Source: an uncultured Hyphomicrobium sp. (GTDB lineage: Bacteria > Pseudomonadota > Alphaproteobacteria > Rhizobiales > Hyphomicrobiaceae). Taken from it: a stretch of 46,079 bases of DNA. The position numbers and the translations under genes were made by a program. The notes under the pieces were generated by a model. That model did not search any database and had not been told where the DNA came from. It worked only from the letters and a program-made list of their open reading frames with translations. The stretch's first letter is position 1; each line of letters begins with the position of its first letter. This document shows positions 36,009 to 45,099 of this stretch, piece by piece. The stretch is from the NCBI RefSeq assembly GCF_902826555.1, contig NZ_CADEFI010000017.1, positions 8,690 through 54,768 of the forward strand. The letters run 5' to 3'.

Positions 36009-39000
36009 ATGAGCGAACCCTCCTCGAAAATGACGTCGCGACCCGCCCCGCAATGCTCCGTTCCCGAGGGCGAGCCGGTGCCGATCGTCAAAGGCAGCCA
36101 CGTCTATCTCGTCGATGGATCGGGCTATATCTTCCGCGCCTTCCACGCGCTCCCGCCGCTGACACGGCCGTCGGACGGCCTTCCCGTCGGGGCCGTGCAC
36201 GGCTTCTGCGCCATGCTTTGGAAGCTCCTCATTGAAACCAAGGCTTCCGAGGCGCCGACGCACCTCGCCGTCGTCTTCGACGCATCCGAAAAAACGTTTC
36301 GCAACGAGATCTACCAGGATTACAAGGCGCACCGGCCACCGGCGCCGGAAGAGCTCGTGCCGCAGTTTCCGCTGATCCGGGATGCCGTGCGCGCATTCAA
36401 CGTGGCGTGCCTCGAGCAGTTGGGCTACGAGGCCGACGACCTGATCGCGACCTATGCCAAGCATGTGGTCGATCAGGGCGGCGATGTCACCATCGTCTCG
36501 TCCGACAAGGACCTGATGCAGCTCGTGCGCCCGGGTGTCGTCATGTGGGACGGCATGAAGAACAAGAAGATCGGCCGCGACGAGGTGTTCGAGAAGTTCG
36601 GCGTCGCACCGGAAAAGGTGATCGACGTGCAGGCGCTCGCCGGCGACTCGACCGACAACGTGCCGGGCGTGCCGGGCATCGGCATCAAGACGGCGGCGGA
36701 GCTGATCACGGAGTATGGCGATCTCGATTCGCTGCTGGCGGCGGCGGGAGCAATCAAACAGCCGAAGCGACGCGAGAAGCTGATCCAGTTCGCCGACCAG
36801 GCGCGCATCTCGCGCGATCTCGTCACGCTCAAGGACGACGTGCCGGTCGAGATCCCGGCCGACGCGTTCGGGGTGCAGGATCCGCAAGCCGACACGCTGC
36901 TCGGCTTCCTGCGCAAGATGGAATTCACGACGCTGACCAAGCGCATCTCGGAAAAGCTGGGCGTGGAGGCACCGTCGGGGCCGCCTCCGTCCTCGGAAAG
37001 GCTGCCGGAGCGCACGTCTGCGCCTGTCGCTTTCGGGTCGTCTGCGGCACCTGAGGCCCAAGCGAACGCCGATACGCACGGCCCAGGCACGCCTGCGGCT
37101 GGTGCAGCTATACTCGCGGCGAAGACCGCGAGCGCGCCGTTCGACCGCACGGCCTATGAGACCGTCATCACCCTCGAGCGGCTTCAGTGGTGGATCGCGG
37201 CGGCGCGCGAGGCCGGGCGTTTCGCGTTCGACACCGAGACCACGTCGCTCGACTGCATGACGTGCGATCTCGTGGGCTTCTCGCTCGCCATACAGCCTGG
37301 GAAAGCCTGCTACGTGCCGATGGGGCACCGACCGCCGGACGGCGGCTTCGACTTCGGCGACGGCACGGGGCTGCCGCAGGCGCCGCTGCGCGAGACGCTG
37401 GCGCTCATGAAGCCACTGCTGGAAGACGGCTCGCTCGTGAAAATCGGCCACAACATCAAGTTCGACGCGCTGGTGCTCGAGCGCTACGGGATCAGGATCG
37501 CGCCGATCGACGACACGCTGCTCATCTCCTACGTGCTCGACGGCGGGCGATGGGCGCATGGCATGGATGCCCTCTCCGAGCGCCACCTGGGTCATCTGCC
37601 CATTCCGTTCGAGCGCGTGCTGGAGCTGGCGCCCGGAAAGAAGGGCGAGAAGAACTTCGCTCAAGTCCCGATCGAGAAAGCCGCCGAGTATGCCGCCGAG
37701 GACGCGGACGTGACGCTGCGGCTCTGGATGAAGCTCAAGCCGCGGCTCGTGGCGGAGCGGCTCAGCACGGTCTACGAGACGCTCGAACGGCCGCTGCTGC
37801 CGGTGATCGTCGGCATGGAGCATGCCGGCATCCTGGTCGACAAGAGCGTGCTGGCGAAGCTGTCCTCGACGTTCGCGCAGTCGCTGACGCGGCTCGAAGA
37901 AGAGATCAACGGGCTTGTCGGGCACAAGTTCAACCTCGGCTCGCCGAAGCAGCTCGGCGAGCTCTTGTTCGACCGGCTGCAGCTCCCCGGTGGCAAGCGC
38001 ACCAAGAGCGGGCAGTGGGAGACACGCGCGGGCCTGCTGGACGATCTCGCGGCCAACGAGGACGTTCCGGAAAGCGCGCGCGGACTGATCAACAAAATGC
38101 TCGAATGGCGGCAACTCTCAAAGCTGCTCTCGACCTACACGGATGCGCTGCCGGCGTTCATCCATGGCGAGACGGGGCGCATCCATACGAGCTATGCGCT
38201 CGCCTCGACGACGACCGGGCGGCTGGCGTCCTACGATCCCAACCTGCAGAACATCCCGATCCGCACCAAGGAGGGGCGCGCGATCCGCACCGCCTTCATT
38301 GCCGACAAGGGGAACGTGCTAGTCTCGGCGGACTACTCCCAGATCGAGCTGCGCGTGCTGGCGCACATCGCCGACATCCCGCAACTCAAGAAAGCCTTCG
38401 CGGACGGGCTCGACATCCATGCCATGACGGCCTCCGAAATGTTCGGCGTGCCGGTGCGCGACATGCCGCCCGACGTGCGGCGGCGGGCGAAGGCGATCAA
38501 CTTCGGCATCATCTACGGCATCTCGGCCTTCGGGCTCGCCAATCAGCTCGGCATCTCACGCGAGGAGGCGGGCGCGTATATCAAGACCTACTTCGAGCGC
38601 TTCCCGGGCATCCGCGACTATATGGAGACGACCAAGAAGGGCGCGCACGACAAGGGCTACGTGGAGACGATCTTCGGCCGGCGCATCCATTACCCTGAGA
38701 TCAACACCAAGAACCCCGGCGTGCGCGGCAACCTGGAGCGGGCGGCGATCAACGCGCCGATCCAGGGCAGTGCGGCGGACATCCTGCGTCGCGCCATGGT
38801 GCGCATGGGGCCGGCGCTCGCGGACGCCAAGCTCGAGGCGGCGCGCATGCTCTTACAGGTGCACGACGAGCTCGTGTTCGAGGTGCCGAAGGGCGAGGCC
38901 GAGGCGCTAATCAAAGTTGCGAAGGCCGTGATGGAAGGCGCCGCGGCGCCGGCCGTGCAACTCGCGGTGCCGATCCACGTCGACGCCAAGGCAGCGGCCA

Positions 39001-39020
39001 ACTGGGAAGCGGCGCATTAG
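36009..39020 (+). CDS. polA: DNA polymerase I
   Basis: A 1003-residue protein with three domains. The 5'-3' exonuclease is residues about 27-310 (YLVDGSGYIFRAFHALPP, GYEADDLIATYA, SSDKDLMQLV, GVPGIGIKTAAELI). The 3'-5' proofreading domain has intact motifs: Asp408/Glu410 in FDTETTSL, HNIKFDALVL and YAAEDADV. The polymerase domain has motif A (SADYSQIELRVLAHI), motif B/O-helix (RRRAKAINFGIIYGISAFG) and motif C (LQVHDELVFEV). It fills gaps in repair and removes Okazaki primers. The annotated ATG precedes the family's usual N-terminus by about 25 residues; a GTG at 36078 with GAGGG upstream would start the protein near VPIVKGSHVYLVDG. Confidence 0.97.
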   Translation: MSEPSSKMTSRPAPQCSVPEGEPVPIVKGSHVYLVDGSGYIFRAFHALPPLTRPSDGLPVGAVHGFCAMLWKLLIETKASEAPTHLAVVFDASEKTFRNEIYQDYKAHRPPAPEELVPQFPLIRDAVRAFNVACLEQLGYEADDLIATYAKHVVDQGGDVTIVSSDKDLMQLVRPGVVMWDGMKNKKIGRDEVFEKFGVAPEKVIDVQALAGDSTDNVPGVPGIGIKTAAELITEYGDLDSLLAAAGAIKQPKRREKLIQFADQARISRDLVTLKDDVPVEIPADAFGVQDPQADTLLGFLRKMEFTTLTKRISEKLGVEAPSGPPPSSERLPERTSAPVAFGSSAAPEAQANADTHGPGTPAAGAAILAAKTASAPFDRTAYETVITLERLQWWIAAAREAGRFAFDTETTSLDCMTCDLVGFSLAIQPGKACYVPMGHRPPDGGFDFGDGTGLPQAPLRETLALMKPLLEDGSLVKIGHNIKFDALVLERYGIRIAPIDDTLLISYVLDGGRWAHGMDALSERHLGHLPIPFERVLELAPGKKGEKNFAQVPIEKAAEYAAEDADVTLRLWMKLKPRLVAERLSTVYETLERPLLPVIVGMEHAGILVDKSVLAKLSSTFAQSLTRLEEEINGLVGHKFNLGSPKQLGELLFDRLQLPGGKRTKSGQWETRAGLLDDLAANEDVPESARGLINKMLEWRQLSKLLSTYTDALPAFIHGETGRIHTSYALASTTTGRLASYDPNLQNIPIRTKEGRAIRTAFIADKGNVLVSADYSQIELRVLAHIADIPQLKKAFADGLDIHAMTASEMFGVPVRDMPPDVRRRAKAINFGIIYGISAFGLANQLGISREEAGAYIKTYFERFPGIRDYMETTKKGAHDKGYVETIFGRRIHYPEINTKNPGVRGNLERAAINAPIQGSAADILRRAMVRMGPALADAKLEAARMLLQVHDELVFEVPKGEAEALIKVAKAVMEGAAAPAVQLAVPIHVDAKAAANWEAAH

Positions 39021-39026
39021 GCAAGG

Positions 39027-41813
39027 CTACAACGTCTGACTAGCGGGACCTTCGAGGATCTTGGTCAGGCGGTCCTTGATGGCGTCCTGACGGGTTTCGC
39101 TCTCGATCTTCTTGTTGGTGAGGTCGGTGACATAGAAGACGTCCACCGCCTTCTCGCCGAAGGTCGTGATGTGGGCGGAGGCGATGTCGAGGGAGAGATC
39201 CGAAAGCCCGGTGGTCAGCTCGTAGAGCAGGCCGGTGCGGTCGCGGCCCGCGACCTCGATGACCGTGAACACGTCCGACAGCGCGTTGTTGACGAACACC
39301 TCCGGCGGCACGGTGAAGGCCTCGACGCGGGGCGGCACCGGGCGGCGGTTGGCAAGCAGCTGCGCCACCCAGGTCTCGCCGCGCAATAACCGCTCGATGG
39401 TCTCCTCGATGCGGCGCGCGCGACGCAGCTCGTCCTCATCCTCGCCCTGACCACGCGCCAAGAGGAAGGTGTCGAGCGCGAAGCCATCGCGCGTGGTCGT
39501 GATGTGGGCGCCGGCGATGTTAGCGCCATTGGCGGCGCAGGCGCCGGCGAAGTGGGCGAGCAGGCGCGGATGGTTGGGCGCGAACACCGTCAGCTCGGTG
39601 ATGGCGGTAAATGCATTCGTGGTGTGGGAGGCGGCGAAAGTCTTGCCCTCCTGCTCGGCACGCCGCAACAGGCGCGCATGATCGAGCTGCCGCTTGGGCT
39701 CGGTGCGCAGCCAGTACTCCGGATAATGCCGGTCGATGAAGCGATCGACATCGGCCTGGGGCCAATCGCTAAGCGCGGCGCGCAAGGCGGCTTGCGCATC
39801 CGCCACGAGCGTGCCGCGCGGCGCCTGCGTATGACCGCCAGACAGCAACGGCTCGGTCTCGGCGTAGAGGGTGCGCAGGAGCTGGCCTTTCCAGCCGTTC
39901 CACACGCCCGGACCGACGGCACGGATGTCGGCGACGGTGAGGAGGAGCAGGAGCTTCAGACGCTCGGGGCTCTGCACGATGTCGGCGAAGTCGCGCACGG
40001 TCTTGGGATCGGTGATGTCGCGGCTCTGGGCGATGTTGCTCATCGTCAGGTGCTGCTCGATGAGCCAGACGACGGTGTCGGTTTCGGCGGGCGTCAGTCC
40101 AAGGCGCGGGCAGAGCTTCTTTGCGATCTCGGCACCGATGATCGAGTGATCCTCGATACGGCCTTTGCCGATGTCGTGCAGGAATGCGGCGACGAACAGC
40201 ACGCGGCGGTTCTGGATGGTCTTGATCAGCTCGGTGGAGAGCGGCAGGTCGCCGGACGAACCGCCGCGCTCGATGTCGGTCAACATGCCAACGGTGCGGA
40301 TCAGGTGCTCATCGACGGTGTAGTGATGGTACATGTTGAACTGCATCATCGCCACGACGCGGCCGAACTCCGGGATGAAGCGGCCGAGCACGCCGGCGTC
40401 GTTCATGCGCCGCAGTGTCGCCTCGGGGTTCACGTGGCCTGTCAGAAGCTTCAGGAAGATGCGGTTGGCTTCGGGATCCTGGCGCAGCTTGTCGTCGATC
40501 AGGCGGTGCGAGTGGCGAAGCTGGCGGATGGCGTTGGGGTGCAGGAAGGTGTTCGTGTTCTCGGCCTGCGCAAAGAAACGGATGAGGTTGACCGGATCGC
40601 GCTTGAACACATCCGGATCGGCGATGTTCATGCGTCCGTTGTCGATGCGGAAGTCGGTCTTCTCGCGGATCTGACGACGCGTCATCCAGGACAGCGGGTT
40701 GAAGATGCCGTCGAACACCGGCGAGCTCTTCATCTGCTGGATCTCGAGCGCCGAGCAGAGAATGGTCGTGAGGTCGCCCACGTCCTTGGCGACGAGGAAA
40801 TAATGCTTCATGAAGCGCTCGACGCCGCGCAAGCCGGCCTTGTCCCTGTAGCCGAGCTTCTGCGCCAGCACGGGCTGGATCTCGAACGACAGAAGTTCCT
40901 CGGGACGACCGGTGTAGAAGTGGAGGAAGCAGCGCACCGTCCATAGGAAGTCCTCGCACTTCCGGAACGTGGCGGCCTCTTCCTTGGTGAAGATGCCCTT
41001 GGCTACCGTCTGCGGCCCGACCTCGTGTCCGAGGAGGTATTTCGAGAGCCAGTGCAGCGTGTGCAGGTCGCGGAGGCCGCCCTTGCCGTCCTTGATGTTC
41101 GGCTCGACGCGGTAGCGGCTCTCACCGGCGCGGCGGTGGCGCTCGCTGCGCTCGGCCATCTTGGCGTCGATGAAAGCGCGCTCGGAGCCGCGGATCACCT
41201 CGTCGCGGAAGCGCTGCTCGAGCTCGGCGTAAAGCTGAGCGTCGCCGTGGATGAGCCACATGTCGAGAAGCGACGTGCGGATGGTCGTGTCGGCTAACGC
41301 GAGTTTCAGGCATTGATCGACAGTGCGCGTCGCGTGGCCGACCTTGAAGCCGAGGTCCCATAGCAAATAAAGCATGTACTCGGCGACGCTCTCGCCCCAA
41401 GGAGTCTGCTTGTAGGGAAGCAGGAACAGGAGATCGATGTCGGAACCCGGCGCCAACATCTCGCGGCCGTAGCCACCGGTGGCGATGACCGCCATGCGTT
41501 CGGCGTCGGAGGGATTGGTGGCGCGGTAGACGTGCGTGACGGTGTAGTCGTAGAGCAGGCGCACCAACTCGTCCTGGAAGCGGGCTAATCCGGTGGCGCA
41601 TCGGCGGCCGTTGCCGTCCGCCTCGAGCTGAAGGCGCGCGGTGCCGCGGGCCGCCTTGACGAGGAACTTCAGCCGCTCAATGACGGCGGGGCGCGCCTCG
41701 GCCGCATTCCCGTGCGTGTTGAAGAGAGCCGTCAGCGTGTGGCGCAGCTCCTGCGTATCGAAATACGGCGGCGGCGGGAATCGGGATGTGTCCGTACGAC
41801 TGTCTTGGGCCAT
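39027..41813 (-). CDS. glnD: Bifunctional PII uridylyltransferase/uridylyl-removing enzyme
   Basis: A 928-residue protein from the ATG at 41813; a GTG at 41819 is equally open. The nucleotidyltransferase domain has GGYGREMLAPGSDIDLLFL with Asp125/Asp127. A linker and PII-uridylyltransferase domain follow (EPNIKDGKGGLRDLHTL), then an HD phosphohydrolase domain (FVAAFLHDIGKGRIEDHS) and two C-terminal ACT domains (TELTVFAPNHPRLLAHFAG and TVIEVAGRDRTGLLYELT). It uridylylates PII when glutamine is low and removes UMP when it is high, controlling nitrogen assimilation. It lies 121 bp downstream of mutS on the same strand and ends 6 bp from the polA stop, convergent. Confidence 0.97.
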   Translation of the reverse strand: MAQDSRTDTSRFPPPPYFDTQELRHTLTALFNTHGNAAEARPAVIERLKFLVKAARGTARLQLEADGNGRRCATGLARFQDELVRLLYDYTVTHVYRATNPSDAERMAVIATGGYGREMLAPGSDIDLLFLLPYKQTPWGESVAEYMLYLLWDLGFKVGHATRTVDQCLKLALADTTIRTSLLDMWLIHGDAQLYAELEQRFRDEVIRGSERAFIDAKMAERSERHRRAGESRYRVEPNIKDGKGGLRDLHTLHWLSKYLLGHEVGPQTVAKGIFTKEEAATFRKCEDFLWTVRCFLHFYTGRPEELLSFEIQPVLAQKLGYRDKAGLRGVERFMKHYFLVAKDVGDLTTILCSALEIQQMKSSPVFDGIFNPLSWMTRRQIREKTDFRIDNGRMNIADPDVFKRDPVNLIRFFAQAENTNTFLHPNAIRQLRHSHRLIDDKLRQDPEANRIFLKLLTGHVNPEATLRRMNDAGVLGRFIPEFGRVVAMMQFNMYHHYTVDEHLIRTVGMLTDIERGGSSGDLPLSTELIKTIQNRRVLFVAAFLHDIGKGRIEDHSIIGAEIAKKLCPRLGLTPAETDTVVWLIEQHLTMSNIAQSRDITDPKTVRDFADIVQSPERLKLLLLLTVADIRAVGPGVWNGWKGQLLRTLYAETEPLLSGGHTQAPRGTLVADAQAALRAALSDWPQADVDRFIDRHYPEYWLRTEPKRQLDHARLLRRAEQEGKTFAASHTTNAFTAITELTVFAPNHPRLLAHFAGACAANGANIAGAHITTTRDGFALDTFLLARGQGEDEDELRRARRIEETIERLLRGETWVAQLLANRRPVPPRVEAFTVPPEVFVNNALSDVFTVIEVAGRDRTGLLYELTTGLSDLSLDIASAHITTFGEKAVDVFYVTDLTNKKIESETRQDAIKDRLTKILEGPASQTL

Positions 41814-41934
41814 CCGCACTCTTGGGGTCTTTCCGATTGAGTTTGAAACACGACAGGGCAGGCGGCGGCCGTGCTTCCGTTAAAAGCCGCAAGGACCCTA
41901 GAACATCGGCATTTGGCGGTAAACGCCGGCGGTC

Positions 41935-44805
41935 TCATTTGTCCGGGCCGGCGCGAAGCTGCTTCAGGCGATAGAGGGCATCGAGCGCCGCCCGGGGCGA
42001 CAACTCGTCGGGATTAACGGCGTCGAGGGCGACCTCAAGCGGCGAAGGACCGGCAGGCTCGGGATGGCTTGCCGGGCGCGCGGCCGCGAAAAGCGGTAGC
42101 TCCTCGAGCGGGCCATTGGCCGCCTGGCCGCGCCGCCGATCGGCCTTCTCGAGCAGGCTCAGAACCTCGCGGGCGCGGGCAATGACGGGCGCCGGCAAGC
42201 CGGCGAGCTTGGCCACCTGGATGCCGTAGGAACGGTCGGCGGCCCCGGCTTTGACACGGTGCAGGAAGACGATGTCCTCGTGCCACTCCTTGACGTCCAT
42301 GGTGACATTGGCGACCGAGGCGAGGCGTCCAGCAAGCGCCGTCAGCTCGTGGTAGTGTGTGGCGAAGAGCACGCGCGCGCCGCTCTTCTCGTGCAGATAC
42401 TCTACGGCCGCCCAGGCAATGGATAGCCCGTCGAAGGTCGCGGTGCCGCGTCCGATCTCGTCGAGGATGACGAGCGATCGCTCCGTGGCCTGATTCAGGA
42501 TCGCAGCCGTCTCGACCATTTCGACCATGAACGTGGATCGCCCGCGCGCGAGATCGTCAGCGGCGCCGACGCGGCTGAAGAGCCGATCGACGACGCCAAT
42601 GTGCGCTTCGGCAGCCGGCACGAAGGAGCCGATCTGCGCCAGGATAGCGATGAGGGCGTTCTGGCGCAGGAAGGTGGACTTGCCCGCCATGTTCGGGCCC
42701 GTCACCAACCAGATGCGAGCGTCGGGCATCTCGTCGAAGCCGGGCGGGCGCTCGGCGTGGAGGCGACCAAGGATGCAATCGTTGGCCACGAACGGACCGC
42801 CGCGGGCGCGATGCAGGGCCTGCTCGACCACGGGATGGCGGCCACCCTTGATCTCGAAAGTCTGGCTGCCATCGACGACGGGCCGCACGTAGCGTTCATG
42901 GTGGGCGAGATGAGCGAGGGCCGCGGTGTGGTCCAGCTCGGCCAGCGCCGCGGCGATATCGGAGAGCGTGCGCTCGTCGCGGGAGACAGCCGCGGCCAGC
43001 TCGTTGAAGATCTCCTGCTCGATCGCGAGCGCGCGGTCGGCAGCAGAGGCAATGCGGCCTTCGATCTCGGCGAGCTCGGGGGTTGTGAAGCGCATGGCGC
43101 TGGCCATGGTCTGACGATGGCGGAACGTGTCGGCGAGCGGCGGCTCGGTGAGCGGCTTAGCGTTGGCCTGGGTCACCTCGATGAAGTAGCCGAGGATGTT
43201 GTTGTGACGAACCTTGAGCGACCTGACGCCCGTCAACTCGATGTAGCGGGCTTCCAGCTCCGCCATGACGCGGCGGCTGTCGTCACGCAGGTGGAGCGCC
43301 TCATCGAGGCCAGCGCGGAAACCGCGACGAACAAATCCGCCATCGCGTTTCAGATGCGGCGGCTCATCAACGAGGGCAGCCGCGAGCAGCGCCTGAAGCT
43401 CGGCTCCCTTCCCGTCGATGCGTTGCGAGATGCGGCGCATTTCTTCGGGCAAGCCGGGATCCCGTTTCGCGCTGCGCAGGCGCCGTGCGGCATCGGCGGC
43501 GGCGGCGAGCCCTTGCGCGATGCTTTGCAGATCGCGCGGTCCGCCACGACCGAATGCGAGCCGGGAGACGGCGCGGGCGATGTCGGGGGCGCCTTTCAGG
43601 GTGGCTCGCAGCGCTTCGCGCAACGGTTCGTCATCGAGCAGCATGGCGATGGCGTCGAGGCGGTCTTCGATAGCGTGCGGATCGGTGAGGGGAGTCGCGA
43701 GACGTGCTGCCAGCTCCCGCGCGCCGGGGCCCGTTACGGTGCAGTCGATGGCATCGAGCAGACTGCCGGCCTTCTCGCCCGAGGTGGAGCGCACCAGCTC
43801 GAGGCTGGCACGGCTCGCGGCATCGATGACGAGCGTTGCCTCGGTGCCGACGCGGCGCGGGGCGCGCACGACGGGCTTCTTGCCGATCTGGGTGAGGTCC
43901 ACGTAGCGCAAAAGTGCACCGATCGCGGCTAGCTCGGCGCGCGTGAAGGCGCCGAAGGCCCCGAGGTCCGCCACGCCAAGGCGCGCCTTCAATTCGCGCT
44001 CACCGGCGAGGCTGTCAAACGATGCGGCCGGCACGGGTGTGGCGGCGGCGCCCGTGCGTGCGATCCAAGCCTCGAGCTCAGGCTCGGCGAGGAGCGTGTC
44101 GGCAACGATGACCTCACCCGGGGCAAGGCGCACCAGCTCGCCCGGAAGGTCCTTGCCACGCACCTCGCCGACCTCGAACTCTCCGGTCGAGATGTCGAGA
44201 GAGGCGAGCGCCGCGACGGCATCGCTGCCGATGATCGGGCCCTCCGAGCCTGGGGCACGAAAGAGAGCGGTCAGATAGTTCCGGCTGCCGGCATCGAGCA
44301 GGGTCTCCTCGGTCAGCGTGCCGGGCGTGACAAGCCGAACCACGTCGCGGCGAACAACGGCTTTGGAGCCGCGCTTCCTCGCCTCGGCCGGATCCTCGAG
44401 CTGCTCGCAGACGGCGACGCGATAGCCCTTCTTGATCAGGCGCTGCAGGTACTCGTCGGCGCGGTGGATGGGGACGCCGCACATGGGGATGTCCTGGCCC
44501 AGGTGCTTGCCGCGCTTGGTCAGCACGATGCCGAGGGCTTGCGAGGCGACGACCGCGTCGTCGAAGAACAGCTCGTAGAAGTCGCCCATCCGGTACCAGA
44601 GGATGCTGTCCGGGTTGGCGGTCTTGATCTCGAGGAACTGCGCCATGGAGGGCGTCGCCTCGCCGATGGCCGGCGGCGGCACAGCTGCGGTAGCGGCTGG
44701 CGCTGCTTCCTCCGATGGGGGCGTGTTGGTGTGCGGCGTCTCGGCGGCTGCGTCGTCATCGCGACGCGCCGTGTCCTCGTTTCGCTGCCGCTTCGGCTTC
44801 GCCAT
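41935..44805 (-). CDS. mutS: DNA mismatch repair ATPase MutS
   Basis: A 956-residue protein from the ATG at 44805 (GGGGA upstream); a GTG at 44835 would add ten residues. A charged and Ala/Pro-rich N-terminal extension of about 50 residues precedes the mismatch-binding domain, with the wedge motif RMGDFYELF. Connector, lever and clamp domains follow, then the ABC ATPase: Walker A GPNMAGKST near residue 700, Walker B LVILDEIGRGTATFDG, and FATHYHELTAL. It recognises mismatches and recruits MutL. The C-terminal tail is short but the helix-turn-helix-like end (SPLEVALDAVNPDELSPRAALDALYRL) is present. Upstream of glnD, a common alphaproteobacterial order. Confidence 0.97.
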   Translation of the reverse strand: MAKPKRQRNEDTARRDDDAAAETPHTNTPPSEEAAPAATAAVPPPAIGEATPSMAQFLEIKTANPDSILWYRMGDFYELFFDDAVVASQALGIVLTKRGKHLGQDIPMCGVPIHRADEYLQRLIKKGYRVAVCEQLEDPAEARKRGSKAVVRRDVVRLVTPGTLTEETLLDAGSRNYLTALFRAPGSEGPIIGSDAVAALASLDISTGEFEVGEVRGKDLPGELVRLAPGEVIVADTLLAEPELEAWIARTGAAATPVPAASFDSLAGERELKARLGVADLGAFGAFTRAELAAIGALLRYVDLTQIGKKPVVRAPRRVGTEATLVIDAASRASLELVRSTSGEKAGSLLDAIDCTVTGPGARELAARLATPLTDPHAIEDRLDAIAMLLDDEPLREALRATLKGAPDIARAVSRLAFGRGGPRDLQSIAQGLAAAADAARRLRSAKRDPGLPEEMRRISQRIDGKGAELQALLAAALVDEPPHLKRDGGFVRRGFRAGLDEALHLRDDSRRVMAELEARYIELTGVRSLKVRHNNILGYFIEVTQANAKPLTEPPLADTFRHRQTMASAMRFTTPELAEIEGRIASAADRALAIEQEIFNELAAAVSRDERTLSDIAAALAELDHTAALAHLAHHERYVRPVVDGSQTFEIKGGRHPVVEQALHRARGGPFVANDCILGRLHAERPPGFDEMPDARIWLVTGPNMAGKSTFLRQNALIAILAQIGSFVPAAEAHIGVVDRLFSRVGAADDLARGRSTFMVEMVETAAILNQATERSLVILDEIGRGTATFDGLSIAWAAVEYLHEKSGARVLFATHYHELTALAGRLASVANVTMDVKEWHEDIVFLHRVKAGAADRSYGIQVAKLAGLPAPVIARAREVLSLLEKADRRRGQAANGPLEELPLFAAARPASHPEPAGPSPLEVALDAVNPDELSPRAALDALYRLKQLRAGPDK

Positions 44806-45099
44806 GCTCCGCACCATTCCCCGTTTCCGGCTCACGGATACCCGGTCGGAGACGGGATTGGAAACCCTGCTCGAGCGGCGTCGGCGATAAAATCGGCGGA
44901 ATGCGTCCGGAAAGCCGGTCCGGGTCGCCAGCTTGTAAAAGCGGCGTACAGATTACTTTTTCGGCCTTCGAAGGTTATTGTGGCCCCTCGGCATTCATAT
45001 CCACAGTAGATCGGGCGATCCACCCCCAATGGGTTCGTTCCAGCTTGCCGAATTTCTTGATGGCCCGCACATTGGAATTGATGCGGGAGACGAGATGCT

